Assembly (NCBI GenBank): GCA_963800275.1
Contig: CAWDAI010000006.1
Span: 372,001 to 436,000, forward strand
Source: JAFMJV01 sp963800275
Lineage (GTDB): Bacteria; Chloroflexota; Limnocylindria; Limnocylindrales; CSP1-4
Direction of reading: 5' to 3'
DNA: 64,000 bases
Part shown: one piece after another, positions 1 through 8,623 of the stretch
Layout of the letters: each line of letters begins with the position of its first letter
How positions within the stretch are numbered: the stretch's first letter is position 1
Position numbers and translations under genes: made by a program
Notes under the pieces: model-generated
Database searches by the model: none
Told to the model about the DNA's origin: nothing
The model's input: only the letters and a program-made list of their open reading frames with translations

Positions 1-159
1 ATGGAGCTGCCACCCGAGCGCCGGCAGGCCATCATCCTGCGCTTCGTCGACGAGCTCAGCGCGCGCGAGATCGGCGAGATCATGGGCAAATCGGAGGGGG
101 CCGTCCGTGTCCTCATCCACCGCGCCCTCGCCTCCGTGCGGCAGCGTCTCGAGTCATGA
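1..159 (+). CDS. ECF-type RNA polymerase sigma factor, C-terminal region 4 (partial, cut by window edge)
   Basis: Only the last 52 codons are in the window and the true start lies upstream. The visible part reads as sigma region 4 with its helix-turn-helix: the ELPPERRQAIILRFVDELS stretch, then AREIGEIMGKSEGAVRVLIHRAL and a basic C-terminus. This part contacts the -35 element. Its TGA overlaps the ATG of the next gene (ATGA), so the two are probably translationally coupled, as is usual for an ECF sigma factor and its regulator. The promoter specificity and the signal cannot be read from this fragment. Confidence 0.85.
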   Translation: MELPPERRQAIILRFVDELSAREIGEIMGKSEGAVRVLIHRALASVRQRLES

Positions 160-587
160 CGGAGGAGCGTTCGACCGCCATCGAGCTCGACCTGGCCATC
201 GACCGCATATTGCGCGGGGAGCTCGCCCCGGTCGAGGCCGACCGCGACCCGCTGTTGGCCACGGCCCGCCTCGTGCGAGAGGCGCTGCCGCCCTTCCACC
301 CTCGCTTCGGATTCGAGGAGCATCTGGCGCGGCGGCTGGCTGCTGCCCGCCTTCCGGCACGAGGCTCGGAGGAGGCGAGCCCGACACGGATCGGGCCGCG
401 CCTGGCCCTGCCCGACACGGATCTGCCGGTCCTGGCGGCCTCGGCCGGCCGGGCGGCGCCGGTCACGGTCGGTCCCGGTCCGCGTCGCCGCGGCCTGGTG
501 GCGGGTGGCGCCATCGCCTCGGGCGTCTCCATCGCCGGAGCCGCCCTCGTGGTCTGGCACCGCAGCCGTTCGGGAGGGCTCTTCTGA
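156..587 (+). CDS. Small single-pass membrane protein, candidate anti-sigma partner
   Basis: This 143-residue protein has no family I recognise. The N-terminal half is charged and helical; residues 108-125 form an Arg-rich stretch followed by a Gly/Ala/Val-rich hydrophobic segment that could be one transmembrane helix, ending in a short basic tail. It overlaps the ECF sigma gene by 4 bases, and its TGA overlaps the accD ATG (TGATG). Position and topology (cytoplasmic N-terminus plus one helix) suggest a cognate anti-sigma or sigma-regulating protein, but I see no zinc-binding HxxxCxxC motif typical of ZAS anti-sigma factors, so the role is inference from context. Confidence 0.55.
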   Translation: MTEERSTAIELDLAIDRILRGELAPVEADRDPLLATARLVREALPPFHPRFGFEEHLARRLAAARLPARGSEEASPTRIGPRLALPDTDLPVLAASAGRAAPVTVGPGPRRRGLVAGGAIASGVSIAGAALVVWHRSRSGGLF

Positions 588-1486
588 TGCCCATCCAATG
601 GCCCTTCCGGCCACGGCCGGATTCCTCTCGCTCCGAGCTCTGGACCAAGTGCCCCGGTTGCGCGGAGATGATCTATAACAAGCAGCTCGAGGCGAGCCTG
701 CGTGTCTGCCCCAAGTGCGGCCACCACTTCCGGCTGCGCGTGGACCTGCGCCTGGGTCTGCTCCTCGATCCGGACACCTTCGAGGAGCGCGATGCCGGGT
801 TGGAGTCGCTCGACCCGCTCGGTTTCGTCGACCTCAAGCCCTATCCCGAGCGCGTGGCGGAGCAGCGACAGAAGACCGGCATCCGCGAGGCCGCCGTCTG
901 GGGCCTGGGCAAGGTCGACGGCCGACCGGTGTCCATCTGCGCCATGGACTTCGCCTACATGGGCGGCTCCATGGGCTCGGTCGTGGGTGAGAAGGTGACG
1001 CGCGCAGCCGAAGAGGCGCTGGCTCAGCGTGTCCCCTACATCGCGATCAGCACCTCCGGCGGCGCACGCATGCAGGAGGGCACCCTGGCACTCATGCAGA
1101 TGGTCAAGACCTGCGCCGCGGTGGAGCGGCTGGCGCTGGAGGGGGTGCCCTATATCAGCATCCTCAGCGACCCCACCACCGGCGGCGTCTTCGCCTCGTT
1201 CTCGTCCCTCGGTGACGTCAATATCGCCGAGCCCAACGCGCTCATCGGGTTCGCCGGCGCGCGGGTCGCGGCCGGCACCACCGGCGACGAGCTGCCGGAA
1301 GGGTTCCAGCGTTCTGAGTTCCTCTTCCGTCACGGCTTCCTTGACCTCGTCGTGCCGCGTGCCGAGCTGCGCAGCGAGCTGTCACGCCTGCTGCAGTACC
1401 TGCAGGCACGCCAGCGGCCGCTCGAGCCCGAACGCGCCGCTGTCGACGTGCGTGCTGGCGCGGATGCGGAGGCGACCCGTGGCTGA
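587..1486 (+). CDS. accD: Acetyl-CoA carboxylase carboxyltransferase, beta subunit
   Basis: AccD, 299 aa. With AccA it forms the carboxyltransferase that moves CO2 from carboxybiotin to acetyl-CoA, giving malonyl-CoA for fatty-acid synthesis. The N-terminal zinc ribbon is complete: C22/C25 (CPGC) and C41/C44 (CPKC). The crotonase-like core follows, with SGGARMQEG, the DPTTGGVFASF segment and the family signature LPEGFQRSEF. Length is normal for the family (about 290-300). The start at 587 overlaps the previous stop by one base. A longer in-frame extension back to 107 would run through two upstream genes and is rejected. The GTG of accA lies inside its last codons. Confidence 0.95.
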   Translation: MPIQWPFRPRPDSSRSELWTKCPGCAEMIYNKQLEASLRVCPKCGHHFRLRVDLRLGLLLDPDTFEERDAGLESLDPLGFVDLKPYPERVAEQRQKTGIREAAVWGLGKVDGRPVSICAMDFAYMGGSMGSVVGEKVTRAAEEALAQRVPYIAISTSGGARMQEGTLALMQMVKTCAAVERLALEGVPYISILSDPTTGGVFASFSSLGDVNIAEPNALIGFAGARVAAGTTGDELPEGFQRSEFLFRHGFLDLVVPRAELRSELSRLLQYLQARQRPLEPERAAVDVRAGADAEATRG

Positions 1487-2546
1487 GGGTCGGATGCCAG
1501 CGGTGGAGTCCGTGGATGCCACAGCGCCGGTCATCGCGGACGAGGCCCTGCGCCAGGCCGTCTGGGCCCGCGTGCAGCTGGCCCGCAACGTGCAGCGGCC
1601 TCACACCCTGGAGCTGATCTCGGCCATGGCCCGGGACGTGGTCGAGCTGCATGGTGACCGCAGCTTCGGCGACGACCCCGCCATGGTCGGCGGCCTGGCC
1701 ACCATCGGCGGCCACCGGGTCGTGTTCATGGGGCACCAGAAGGGCGCCGACGTGGACCAGAACATCCGGCGCAACTTCGGCATGCCCCACCCGGAGGGCT
1801 ACCGCAAGGCGGCTCGTCTGCTGCGCCTCGCCGAGCGCCTCGGGCTGCCGGTCGTGACCTTCGTGGACACGCCGGGGGCGGCGCCCGATGCGCCGTCGGA
1901 GGAGCGGGGCCAGGCCGAGGCCATCGCGCGCAACATCGCGCTGCTGAGCTCGCTGCGGACGCCGGTGGTCACGGTCATCACCGGCGAGGGTGGCTCGGGT
2001 GGGGCCCTGGCCATCGCCGTGGGCGATGTCGTGCTGGCGCTGGAGAACGCGATCTACTCGGTCATCAGCCCCGAAGGCTGTGCCAGCATCCTGTGGCGCA
2101 CCAGTGACATGGCCCAGACAGCCGCCGTGGCCATGCGCCTGACGGCGCGCGAGCAACAGGTGCTCGGTGTCATCGACACCGTCATCGCCGAGCCGGCAGG
2201 TGGCGCGCACGAGGACCCCGCAGGCACGGCCGAGCGCCTGGGTGAGGCCATCGAGGCCCAGCTCGACGCGCTCGTGCACCGCGATCTCGACGAGCTGCTG
2301 CGTGCCCGCTATGCCCGCTATCGCGACTACGGCGCGTTCACCACCTCGGACCTGCCGGTGCTCGAGCGACGCGAACGCAAGGACTGGGTCGAGCGCCTGC
2401 GGGCACTCTTCGATTCGGGCCAGCGAGTGGTCGGCGTGGGCGAGGGCGAACCGCTGGAGCCGCTGCCCGTGGACGATGTCGATGAGGACCGGGGGGCCGA
2501 GGTCGACGGCCAGGCCCGACACGACAGGGAGGAAGCTGACGCGTGA
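1479..2546 (+). CDS. accA: Acetyl-CoA carboxylase carboxyltransferase, alpha subunit
   Basis: AccA, about 355 aa, partner of AccD in malonyl-CoA synthesis. Recognisable family segments are RPHTLELISAMARD near the N-terminus, FGMPHPEGYRKA, FVDTPGA, the oxyanion-type GEGGSGGALAI and VISPEGCASILW. I chose GTG at 1479 because GGAGG sits at 1468-1472, six bases upstream, and it overlaps accD by 8 bases; ATG at 1494 is a reasonable alternative. The C-terminus has an acidic extension of about 40 residues beyond the usual end. Its TGA overlaps the next GTG. Confidence 0.94.
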   Translation: MAEGRMPAVESVDATAPVIADEALRQAVWARVQLARNVQRPHTLELISAMARDVVELHGDRSFGDDPAMVGGLATIGGHRVVFMGHQKGADVDQNIRRNFGMPHPEGYRKAARLLRLAERLGLPVVTFVDTPGAAPDAPSEERGQAEAIARNIALLSSLRTPVVTVITGEGGSGGALAIAVGDVVLALENAIYSVISPEGCASILWRTSDMAQTAAVAMRLTAREQQVLGVIDTVIAEPAGGAHEDPAGTAERLGEAIEAQLDALVHRDLDELLRARYARYRDYGAFTTSDLPVLERRERKDWVERLRALFDSGQRVVGVGEGEPLEPLPVDDVDEDRGAEVDGQARHDREEADA

Positions 2547-3055
2547 CTGAGGAAGCGGCGCCGCGGGACGACGCTGGGGCAGGCCCCGGGGACGCGAGGG
2601 GGGTGGAAAGCCTGACCGGCGAGGTGCTGCCGGCGCTCATCGCGCGCCTGCGCGCGGGTCGTCTCGGTGAGCTGGAGGTGCGGACCGCGGACTGGCGGGT
2701 GCGATTGCGACGCGATCCCGCGGCGCGGCTTCGTGGTTCGTCCGCGAGCGTCGCGAGCGTCGCCCCTGCCGTCGAGGCGGCGCCGGCCACGAGCGTGGCG
2801 CGTTCACCGGCCGTGGGTTACTTCAGCCCCGCGCCGCAGCTGACCGTGGGTCTCTCCGTGAGCGCCGGCGACGTGCTGGGCACGATCGACGTGCTGGGCA
2901 TCGCGCAGGAGGTGGTGACGCCTGCGGGCGGTATCGTGGTCAGCATCCTGGCCGAGGAGGGCCAGGCCGTGGAGTACGGCCAGGCCCTCGCGGACATCGA
3001 CCCGCTGGGCCTGGACCTCGCGGTCAGCGATGTGCCCGGGCAGGCCGGCGCATGA
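2543..3055 (+). CDS. Biotinyl-domain protein in BCCP position, lacking the biotin-accepting lysine
   Basis: This 170-residue protein has the build of a biotin carboxyl carrier protein: an N-terminal helical part ending in LRAGRLGELEVRTADWRVRLRR, a linker rich in Ala, Val and Ser, and a biotinyl/lipoyl-like beta barrel over residues 90-155. In the hairpin where BCCPs carry EAMKL, this protein reads GTIDVLGIAQEV, so residue 119 is Gly instead of the biotinylated Lys and residue 118 is Leu instead of Met. By sequence it cannot be biotinylated at the usual place. A second carrier with an intact MKL motif is encoded at 6929-7428. It may be a structural subunit of the carboxylase complex or a diverging paralogue. 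It overlaps accA and accC by 4 bases each. Confidence 0.85.
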   Translation: MTEEAAPRDDAGAGPGDARGVESLTGEVLPALIARLRAGRLGELEVRTADWRVRLRRDPAARLRGSSASVASVAPAVEAAPATSVARSPAVGYFSPAPQLTVGLSVSAGDVLGTIDVLGIAQEVVTPAGGIVVSILAEEGQAVEYGQALADIDPLGLDLAVSDVPGQAGA

Positions 3056-4431
3056 TCGGGCGCGTGCTCATCGCCAATCGCGGGGAGATCGCCGTGCGCA
3101 TCCTCCGTGCCTGTCGCTCCATGGGCCTCGAAGCGGTGGTCGCCTACAGCGAGGCCGACGCCGAGTCGCGAGCGGTGCTCATGGCCGATGAGGCCATCTG
3201 CATCGGCCCCGCCGAGTCGGCACGCTCGTACCTGTCCGCGGCCTCCCTCATCAGCGCGGCCCTCGTGACCGGCTGCGACGCCATCCACCCCGGCTATGGC
3301 TTCCTCAGCGAGGACGACGGCTTCGCCGAGATGACGCGAGCGCACGACCTCACCTTCATCGGGCCTTCGGCGGAGGTGCTCGAGCGCTTCGCCAGCAAGG
3401 CCGGCACGCGCGAGTTGCTCGCGGCGCACGGGTTGCCGATGGTGCCCGGTTCCGCGGGCATGCTGCGCGACGATGCCCACGCTCTCGAAGAGGCCGAGCG
3501 GCTCGGCTTCCCCCTGCTCATCAAGCCCAGTGCCGGTGGCGGTGGCAAGGGCATGCGCATGGTGCGCACGCCACGTGAGCTGCAGCAGGCGCTCACGGTC
3601 TGTCGCTCGGAAGCGCGGGCCGCCTTCGGTGACGACTCGCTCTATCTCGAGAAGTGGCTCGAGCGCACGCGCCACGTCGAGGTCCAGGTCATCATCGACT
3701 CGTACGGTCACGGGGTCCACCTCGGTGAGCGCGACTGCTCCGTCCAGCGCCGCCACCAGAAGATCATCGAGGAGGCGCCCAGCCCGGCCATCGACGACCC
3801 CACCCGCACCGAACTGGCCGAGTCCGCCGTGAGGGCGGCAGTGGCCGCGGGCTACCGCAACGTGGGCACCCTCGAGTTCCTCGTCGACGGCGAGGGCCAC
3901 TACTTCTTCATCGAGATCAACGCCCGCATCCAGGTCGAGCACCCGGTGACCGAGATGCTCAGCGGTGTCGACATCGTGGCCGAGCAGATCCGGCTGGCCG
4001 GCGGCGAGGAGCTGGGCTACGGCCAGGACGCGGTCCGCCTGCTGGGGCACGCCATCGAGTTCCGCATCAACGCCGAGGACGTGCGCGCCGACTTCCGGCC
4101 CCAGGCCGGCACGGTCGAGCAGTACGTGCCCCCGGGCGGCGCGGGCGTGCGCATGGAGACGCACCTCTACGGCGGCTACGAGGTGCCGCCCTACTACAAT
4201 TCGCTCCTCGGCAAGCTGATCGTCTGGGGCCCCGACCGCGAAGCCGCGATCGCCCGCTCACGCGTCGCCCTCCGGGAGCTGGTGGTCGACGGCGTGGCCA
4301 CCAACATCGACCTGCACCGCGCCCTGCTGGAGGACGAGACCTTCCTCTCCGGCGGGTTCGATACCAACCTGCTCGATCGCAAGGGCGCCGCTGCGTTCCT
4401 CGCGGCCGCCGATACCGACCAAGGAGCCTGA
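3052..4431 (+). CDS. accC: Acetyl-CoA carboxylase, biotin carboxylase subunit
   Basis: AccC, 459 aa, ATP-grasp enzyme that carboxylates biotin on BCCP using ATP and bicarbonate. The N-terminal biotin carboxylase domain starts with RVLIANRGEIAVRI and has HPGYGFLSE; the glycine-rich ATP loop is at 162-168 (GGGGKGM); the catalytic block EINARIQVEHPVTE is at 288-301. The C-terminal biotin carboxylase domain has FRINAEDV. Length matches E. coli AccC (449). The ATG overlaps the TGA of the previous gene. Its carrier is probably the MKL-containing protein at 6929-7428 rather than the adjacent lysine-less one. Confidence 0.96.
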   Translation: MIGRVLIANRGEIAVRILRACRSMGLEAVVAYSEADAESRAVLMADEAICIGPAESARSYLSAASLISAALVTGCDAIHPGYGFLSEDDGFAEMTRAHDLTFIGPSAEVLERFASKAGTRELLAAHGLPMVPGSAGMLRDDAHALEEAERLGFPLLIKPSAGGGGKGMRMVRTPRELQQALTVCRSEARAAFGDDSLYLEKWLERTRHVEVQVIIDSYGHGVHLGERDCSVQRRHQKIIEEAPSPAIDDPTRTELAESAVRAAVAAGYRNVGTLEFLVDGEGHYFFIEINARIQVEHPVTEMLSGVDIVAEQIRLAGGEELGYGQDAVRLLGHAIEFRINAEDVRADFRPQAGTVEQYVPPGGAGVRMETHLYGGYEVPPYYNSLLGKLIVWGPDREAAIARSRVALRELVVDGVATNIDLHRALLEDETFLSGGFDTNLLDRKGAAAFLAAADTDQGA

Positions 4432-4433
4432 CC

Positions 4434-4916
4434 ATGACCGAAGGCACGGCCGCGGACGCCAAGTCCGCCGTCCTGCTCACGACCGCCCAGATCCAGCGTG
4501 TCATCCCGCACCGCTGGCCGTTCCTGCTCGTCGACCGCATCGTCGATGAGGACCGTGAGCGCGGCTACATCCGGGGTGAGAAGGGCGTGACCGCCGGCGA
4601 GTGGTTCTTCGGCGGGCATTTCCCGGAGATGCCGATCATGCCCGGCGTGCTGCAGGTGGAGGCACTGGCCCAGACACTGGGCGTGTACGTCGGCCGGCTG
4701 GAGGGCTTCGAAGGCCAGGTCGGGCTCTTCGCAGGCATCGACGGCTGCCGCTTCCGCCGGGTCGTCCAGCCCGGCGACACGCTCACGCTGGAGGTGACCA
4801 TCACCAAGCTGGGCCGGCGCATGGCCAAGGCCCACGCCGTGGCCTCGGTCGACGGTGAGGTCGCGTGCGAGACGGACATCTCCGCCATCTTGGCCCCGGA
4901 AGGTGCACTCCGATGA
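4434..4916 (+). CDS. fabZ: 3-hydroxyacyl-ACP dehydratase FabZ
   Basis: FabZ-type hot-dog protein, 160 aa, removing water from (3R)-hydroxyacyl-ACP in the elongation cycle. IPHRWPFLLVDRI is the family opening; the catalytic His and Glu lie in GGHFPEMPIMPGVLQVEALA (His at the GHFP, Glu at the VEA). It begins two bases after the accC stop, and its TGA overlaps the next ATG, so it belongs to the acc transcription unit. The last 20 residues are slightly longer than in E. coli FabZ (151 aa). Confidence 0.93.
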   Translation: MTEGTAADAKSAVLLTTAQIQRVIPHRWPFLLVDRIVDEDRERGYIRGEKGVTAGEWFFGGHFPEMPIMPGVLQVEALAQTLGVYVGRLEGFEGQVGLFAGIDGCRFRRVVQPGDTLTLEVTITKLGRRMAKAHAVASVDGEVACETDISAILAPEGALR

Positions 4917-5659
4917 CCACACGCATCGCTCTCGTCTCCGATATCCACGGCAATCTCGATGCGCTCGAGGCGGCCCTCGCCGACATCGAGCGCGCCGGCC
5001 CTGACCGCATCGTGGTCTTGGGCGACCTCGTCCTCAACGGGCCTCGCCCGGTCGAGACCGTGGACGCGGTCATGGCGCTCGAGGCGGCGGGTGCCATGGT
5101 CATCGCCGGCAACACCGACATCGCGGTCGCGGACGGCGACTACTCGGCCGCCTTCCCCTGGCTCGATGAGGTCCCGGCGGGGCACCGCGCCGCGGCCGAG
5201 TGGGCGCGCGAGGCCCTGCGTGAGGAACAGCTCGACTATCTGCGCCGGCTGCCCGCCGAGCGACGCCTGTCCTTCGGCGACGAGCTGCTGCTGGCGACCC
5301 ACGCCTCGCCCGGCAGCCAGACCGCCGGCCTGCCCGCCGATCTCGACGCCGCGGTCACGGTCCAGCGCGTTACCCGCACCGATGCGCGCGTGATCTGCTG
5401 CGGCCACACCCACGTGGCCGACCTGCGCGAGCTGGGCCGCAAGCTGCTGGTCAATCCCGGCTCCTGCGGCTACGCCTTCGACGGCTCACCGGACGCCTGC
5501 TGGGCGCTGGTCACGCTGGCCGAGGACGAGGAGCCGGAGGCCGAGCTCCGACGCACCGCCTACGACGCCCAGCCCAGCGCCGAGGAGGTCGCCGACCGCG
5601 GCCTGCCCGGCGACGTCTACCGTGCCGCCACCATCCGCACCGGGAGATTCGTTCGATGA
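4913..5659 (+). CDS. Calcineurin-like metallophosphoesterase (YfcE/MJ0936-like)
   Basis: About 248 aa. The metal-binding motifs of the calcineurin-like superfamily are in order: VSDIHGN near residue 10, GDLVLNGP, GNTD, and the C-terminal GHTHV followed by NPGSCG. This resembles the YfcE/MJ0936 phosphodiesterases. The substrate is unknown. It sits between fabZ and fabF with 4-base overlaps on both sides, so it is co-translated with fatty-acid genes; a role in acyl-carrier or phospholipid metabolism would be a guess. I start at ATG 4913; the longer frame to 4865 lies inside fabZ. Confidence 0.88.
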   Translation: MTTRIALVSDIHGNLDALEAALADIERAGPDRIVVLGDLVLNGPRPVETVDAVMALEAAGAMVIAGNTDIAVADGDYSAAFPWLDEVPAGHRAAAEWAREALREEQLDYLRRLPAERRLSFGDELLLATHASPGSQTAGLPADLDAAVTVQRVTRTDARVICCGHTHVADLRELGRKLLVNPGSCGYAFDGSPDACWALVTLAEDEEPEAELRRTAYDAQPSAEEVADRGLPGDVYRAATIRTGRFVR

Positions 5660-6929
5660 CCTTCGCCCCCGAGGGCCGCCGCGTGGTCGTGACCGGGCTG
5701 GGCGCCGTCACACCCCTGGGCACCGACGTGCCGACCTACTGGCGCCGGCTGGTCGCCGGCGAGTCCGGCATCGGCCCCATCACCGCCTTCGACGCCTCCG
5801 GCCTCGCCAGCCGCATCGCGGGCGAGGTGGAGGACTTCGATCCTTCGATCGTGCTCGACCGCAAGGAGATCCGGCGCAACGACCGGGCCACGCAGATGGC
5901 GCTCGTGGCCACGCGAGAGGCCATGGACGACGCCGGCCTGCCGACACGGCTGGAGGGCCAGACCGCAGAGATGACGGGCGTGCTCATCGGGTCCGGCCTC
6001 GGCGGGACCAACACGCTCATCGACCAGATCGCGATCTGCCGCATCGAAGGCCCCAATCGCGTCAGCCCCTTCTTCATCCCCATGGCCATCGCCAACATGC
6101 CCGCGGGCGTGGTCGGCCATCGCCTTCGGCGCCATGGGACCCAACTATTCGACCACCAGCGCCTGCGCCTCATCGGGACATGCGCTCGGCGAGTCCTACG
6201 AGATCATCCGGCGTGGAGACGCAGACATCATGCTCGCCGGCGGCAGCGAGGCACCGGTGGTCGATGCCACCGTGGCCGGCTTCTCGCGCATGAAAGCACT
6301 CTCGACCCGCAACGACGACCCCAGCCGCCGCGAGCCGGCCGTTCGACGCCGGTCGTGACGGCTTCGTGGTCGGCCGAGGGAGCGGCCACGCTCGTGCTCG
6401 AGGAGCTGGGGCACGCCCAGCGTCGCGGTGCCCAGCATCTACGCCGAGATCTGCGGCTACGGCGCGACCGCTGACGCGTACCACATCACCACGCCCTCGC
6501 CGGGTGGTGTCGGCGCCGTCCGCGCGGCCCGGCGGGCTCTGGCCAAGGCCGGCCTGGAGGCGCCGGCGACATCGATCACGTCAGCGCCCATGCCACGAGC
6601 ACGCGGCGAAGGCGACCCGACCGAGCTGCAGGGCATCAACACGCTCGTCGGCGAGCATGCCCCCGACGTCAGCATCACGGCCAACAAGTCGTCCTCGGGC
6701 ACACGCTCGGCGCAGCCGGTGCGGTGGCGGCGGTGGCGACGATCAAGGCGCTCGATGACGGCGTGGTGCCACCCACCCTCAATCTGCACCGGCCCGACGA
6801 GCGTGCCGGTGCGCTCGATCTGACGCCGCTCACGGCCCGCGAGCGCAGACCTCGACGTGGCCCTCGTCAACTCGTTCGGCTTCGGTGGCCAGAACTCGGC
6901 CATCATCGTGCAGCGCTGGAACGGACTGA
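5656..6929 (+). CDS. fabF: 3-oxoacyl-ACP synthase II FabF, reading frame broken by many frameshifts
   Basis: The start is clean: ATG at 5656 (overlapping the previous TGA), then RVVVTGLGAVTPLGTD, typical of FabF. From about 6115 onward the frame changes repeatedly, near 6115, 6337, 6375, 6425, 6560, 6610, 6703, 6848 and 6926. Reading across the breaks restores a full enzyme with the active-site Cys in TTSACASSGHA, the first His in VSAHATST, the second in LGHTLGAAGAVAA and the end VNSFGFGGQNSAIIVQRW. The protein-level signal is intact and only the frame is lost, which points to base-calling or consensus indels rather than decay. The restored TGA (6927-6929) overlaps the next ATG. Confidence 0.85.
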
Positions 6930-7428
6930 TGGGGGAGCGCGAACGACTCGACGACCTGATCGCTCTCATCGACGCGGCTGGAGAACCTGCTCGACGGCGT
7001 TCGGCGAGCTCTCCGGGCTGGAGGTCGAGTGACCGCGACCAAACGGTGGTGCTTGCGGCTGCCATCCGCGCTGGCCCGGCGCCGACGGTGCCTACCGGCG
7101 GCGCCGGCGGCGACAGCCCCGCCGTGCGCCTCGAGCCGCCGCCGCTGATCGACGGAGCGCCGGGCAGCGACGGCACGCATCCGGTCCAGGCGCCGCTGAC
7201 GGGCATCTGGTACGCTCGCCGTCGCCCGGCGCGGCGCCGTACGTCCGCGTGGGCGGCGAGGTTGCGTCGGCCAGGTGATGGGTCTGATCGAGGCCATGAA
7301 GCTGTTCAACGAGATCAAGTCGCGACCTGGCCGGTACGTGTTCGCCGGATCGTGGCCGAGGCGAGGCGACGCTGGTGAAGGCCAAGCAGCCGCTCATCGA
7401 GGTGGAACCGGCGAGTGGCGGCAGGTGA
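6929..7428 (+). CDS. accB: Biotin carboxyl carrier protein with canonical biotinylation motif (frameshifted)
   Basis: ATG at 6929 begins MGERERLDDLIALIDA. Then the frame breaks several times (around 6978, 7004, 7030, 7048, 7213 and 7325-7370). Read across the breaks, the C-terminal biotinyl domain is clear: APLTGIWYASPSPGAAPYVR, GQVMGLIEAMKLFNEIKS and the ending LVKAKQPLIEVEPA. The biotin-accepting Lys codon is AAG at 7299-7301. This is probably the working carrier for AccC, given that the other carrier-like protein (2543-3055) lacks the lysine. Its end overlaps the fabH GTG start. Confidence 0.8.
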
Positions 7429-8541
7429 CGACGCCCCTCGCAATGTGCGCATCACGGGCTGGGGCCGTTACGCGCCGGCCCAGGTGCTGACCAACGCCGA
7501 CCTCGAGCGCCTGGTCGACACGTCCGACGAGTGGATCCGGAGCCGGACAGGAATCCGCGAGCGACGGGTCGCCGCCGCCGACGAGACGACCGCCACGCTG
7601 GCCGCGGTCGCCGCCATGCGCGCGATCGCAACCGCCGGTCTGGGGCCGGACGACATCGACCTCATCCTGCTCGCGACCCTGACGCCGGACTACTGGATGC
7701 CCTCGACGGCTGCGCTCGTCAAGGAGGCCATCGGCAACACGCGGCGGCGGCGATGGACGTTGCCGCCGCCTGCTCGGGCTTCGTGTACGCGTACGCCACG
7801 GCCGACGCCTACATCACCAGCGGTATGGCCCGGCACGTGCTCGTCATCGGCGCGGAGCTCCTGACCCGCTTCCTCGACTACACCGATCGGAGCACGTGCA
7901 TCCTGTTCGGTGACGGCGCCGGCGCGGTCGTCGTGTCCGCCGCGGACGGCCCGGCGGGGGCGGGGTCGGCATCGAAATGACGACCGAGCCGTCGGGCGCC
8001 TACATGATCTGGCTGCCGGCGGGCGGCTCGCGCAGCCCGCCCTGCGCGGAGACGATCTCGCGGGGCGAGCACTACATCCGCATGGAGGGCCGCGAGACCT
8101 ATCGCTTCGCGACCCGGACCCTGGCGTCCTCCGCGCTCGCCGCGATCGAGCGGGCGGGCATGCGACCCCGACGAGATCGACCTGTTCATCCCGCACCAGG
8201 CCAACATCCGCATCATCGAGGCCGTGGCCAAGGGCCTGAACCTGCCCATGGACAAGTTCTTCGTCAACCTGGATCGGTACGGCAACACCTCGGCCGCGTC
8301 GGTCCGCATGGCCCTCGCCGAGGCCGTCGCCGAGGGCCGCGTGCGGTCGGCGACAAGGTCGTGATCGTCGCCTTCGGGGCGGGTTTCACGTCGGGTGCCG
8401 TGGCCCTCGAGTGGACCGCCGATCCGAGCCGCTCGCCGGCGTCGACGAGGCGGTGCGAGCCCGAATCGCCATGTTCGGCTGCCGCTCGACTGGAACTCGG
8501 TCGACCCGATCCCGCCCGCCTTGGCCGAGATGGTCGACTGA
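7415..8541 (+). CDS. fabH: 3-oxoacyl-ACP synthase III FabH (frameshifted)
   Basis: GTG at 7415 starts a FabH: VRITGWGRYAPAQVLTN, DEWIRSRTGIRERR. Frame breaks lie near 7740, 7955, 8165, 8342, 8435 and 8492. Across them the catalytic triad is preserved: Cys in VAAACSGFVYA, His in FIPHQANIRI, Asn in DRYGNTSAAS, with FGAGFTSGAVALEW closing the core. After that comes a C-terminal tail reading LDWNSVDPIPPALAEMVD, ending at TGA 8539-8541. FabH condenses acetyl-CoA with malonyl-ACP to start chain synthesis. The 82 bases to fabG hold nothing I recognise. Confidence 0.83.
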
Positions 8542-8623
8542 CCCGCACCGGGCGTCGAGTCCCGCTCGACGACGTGGTGCCCGGCGAGCCCGAGCACGCG
8601 CGCACACCGAGGCAGCACGACCG

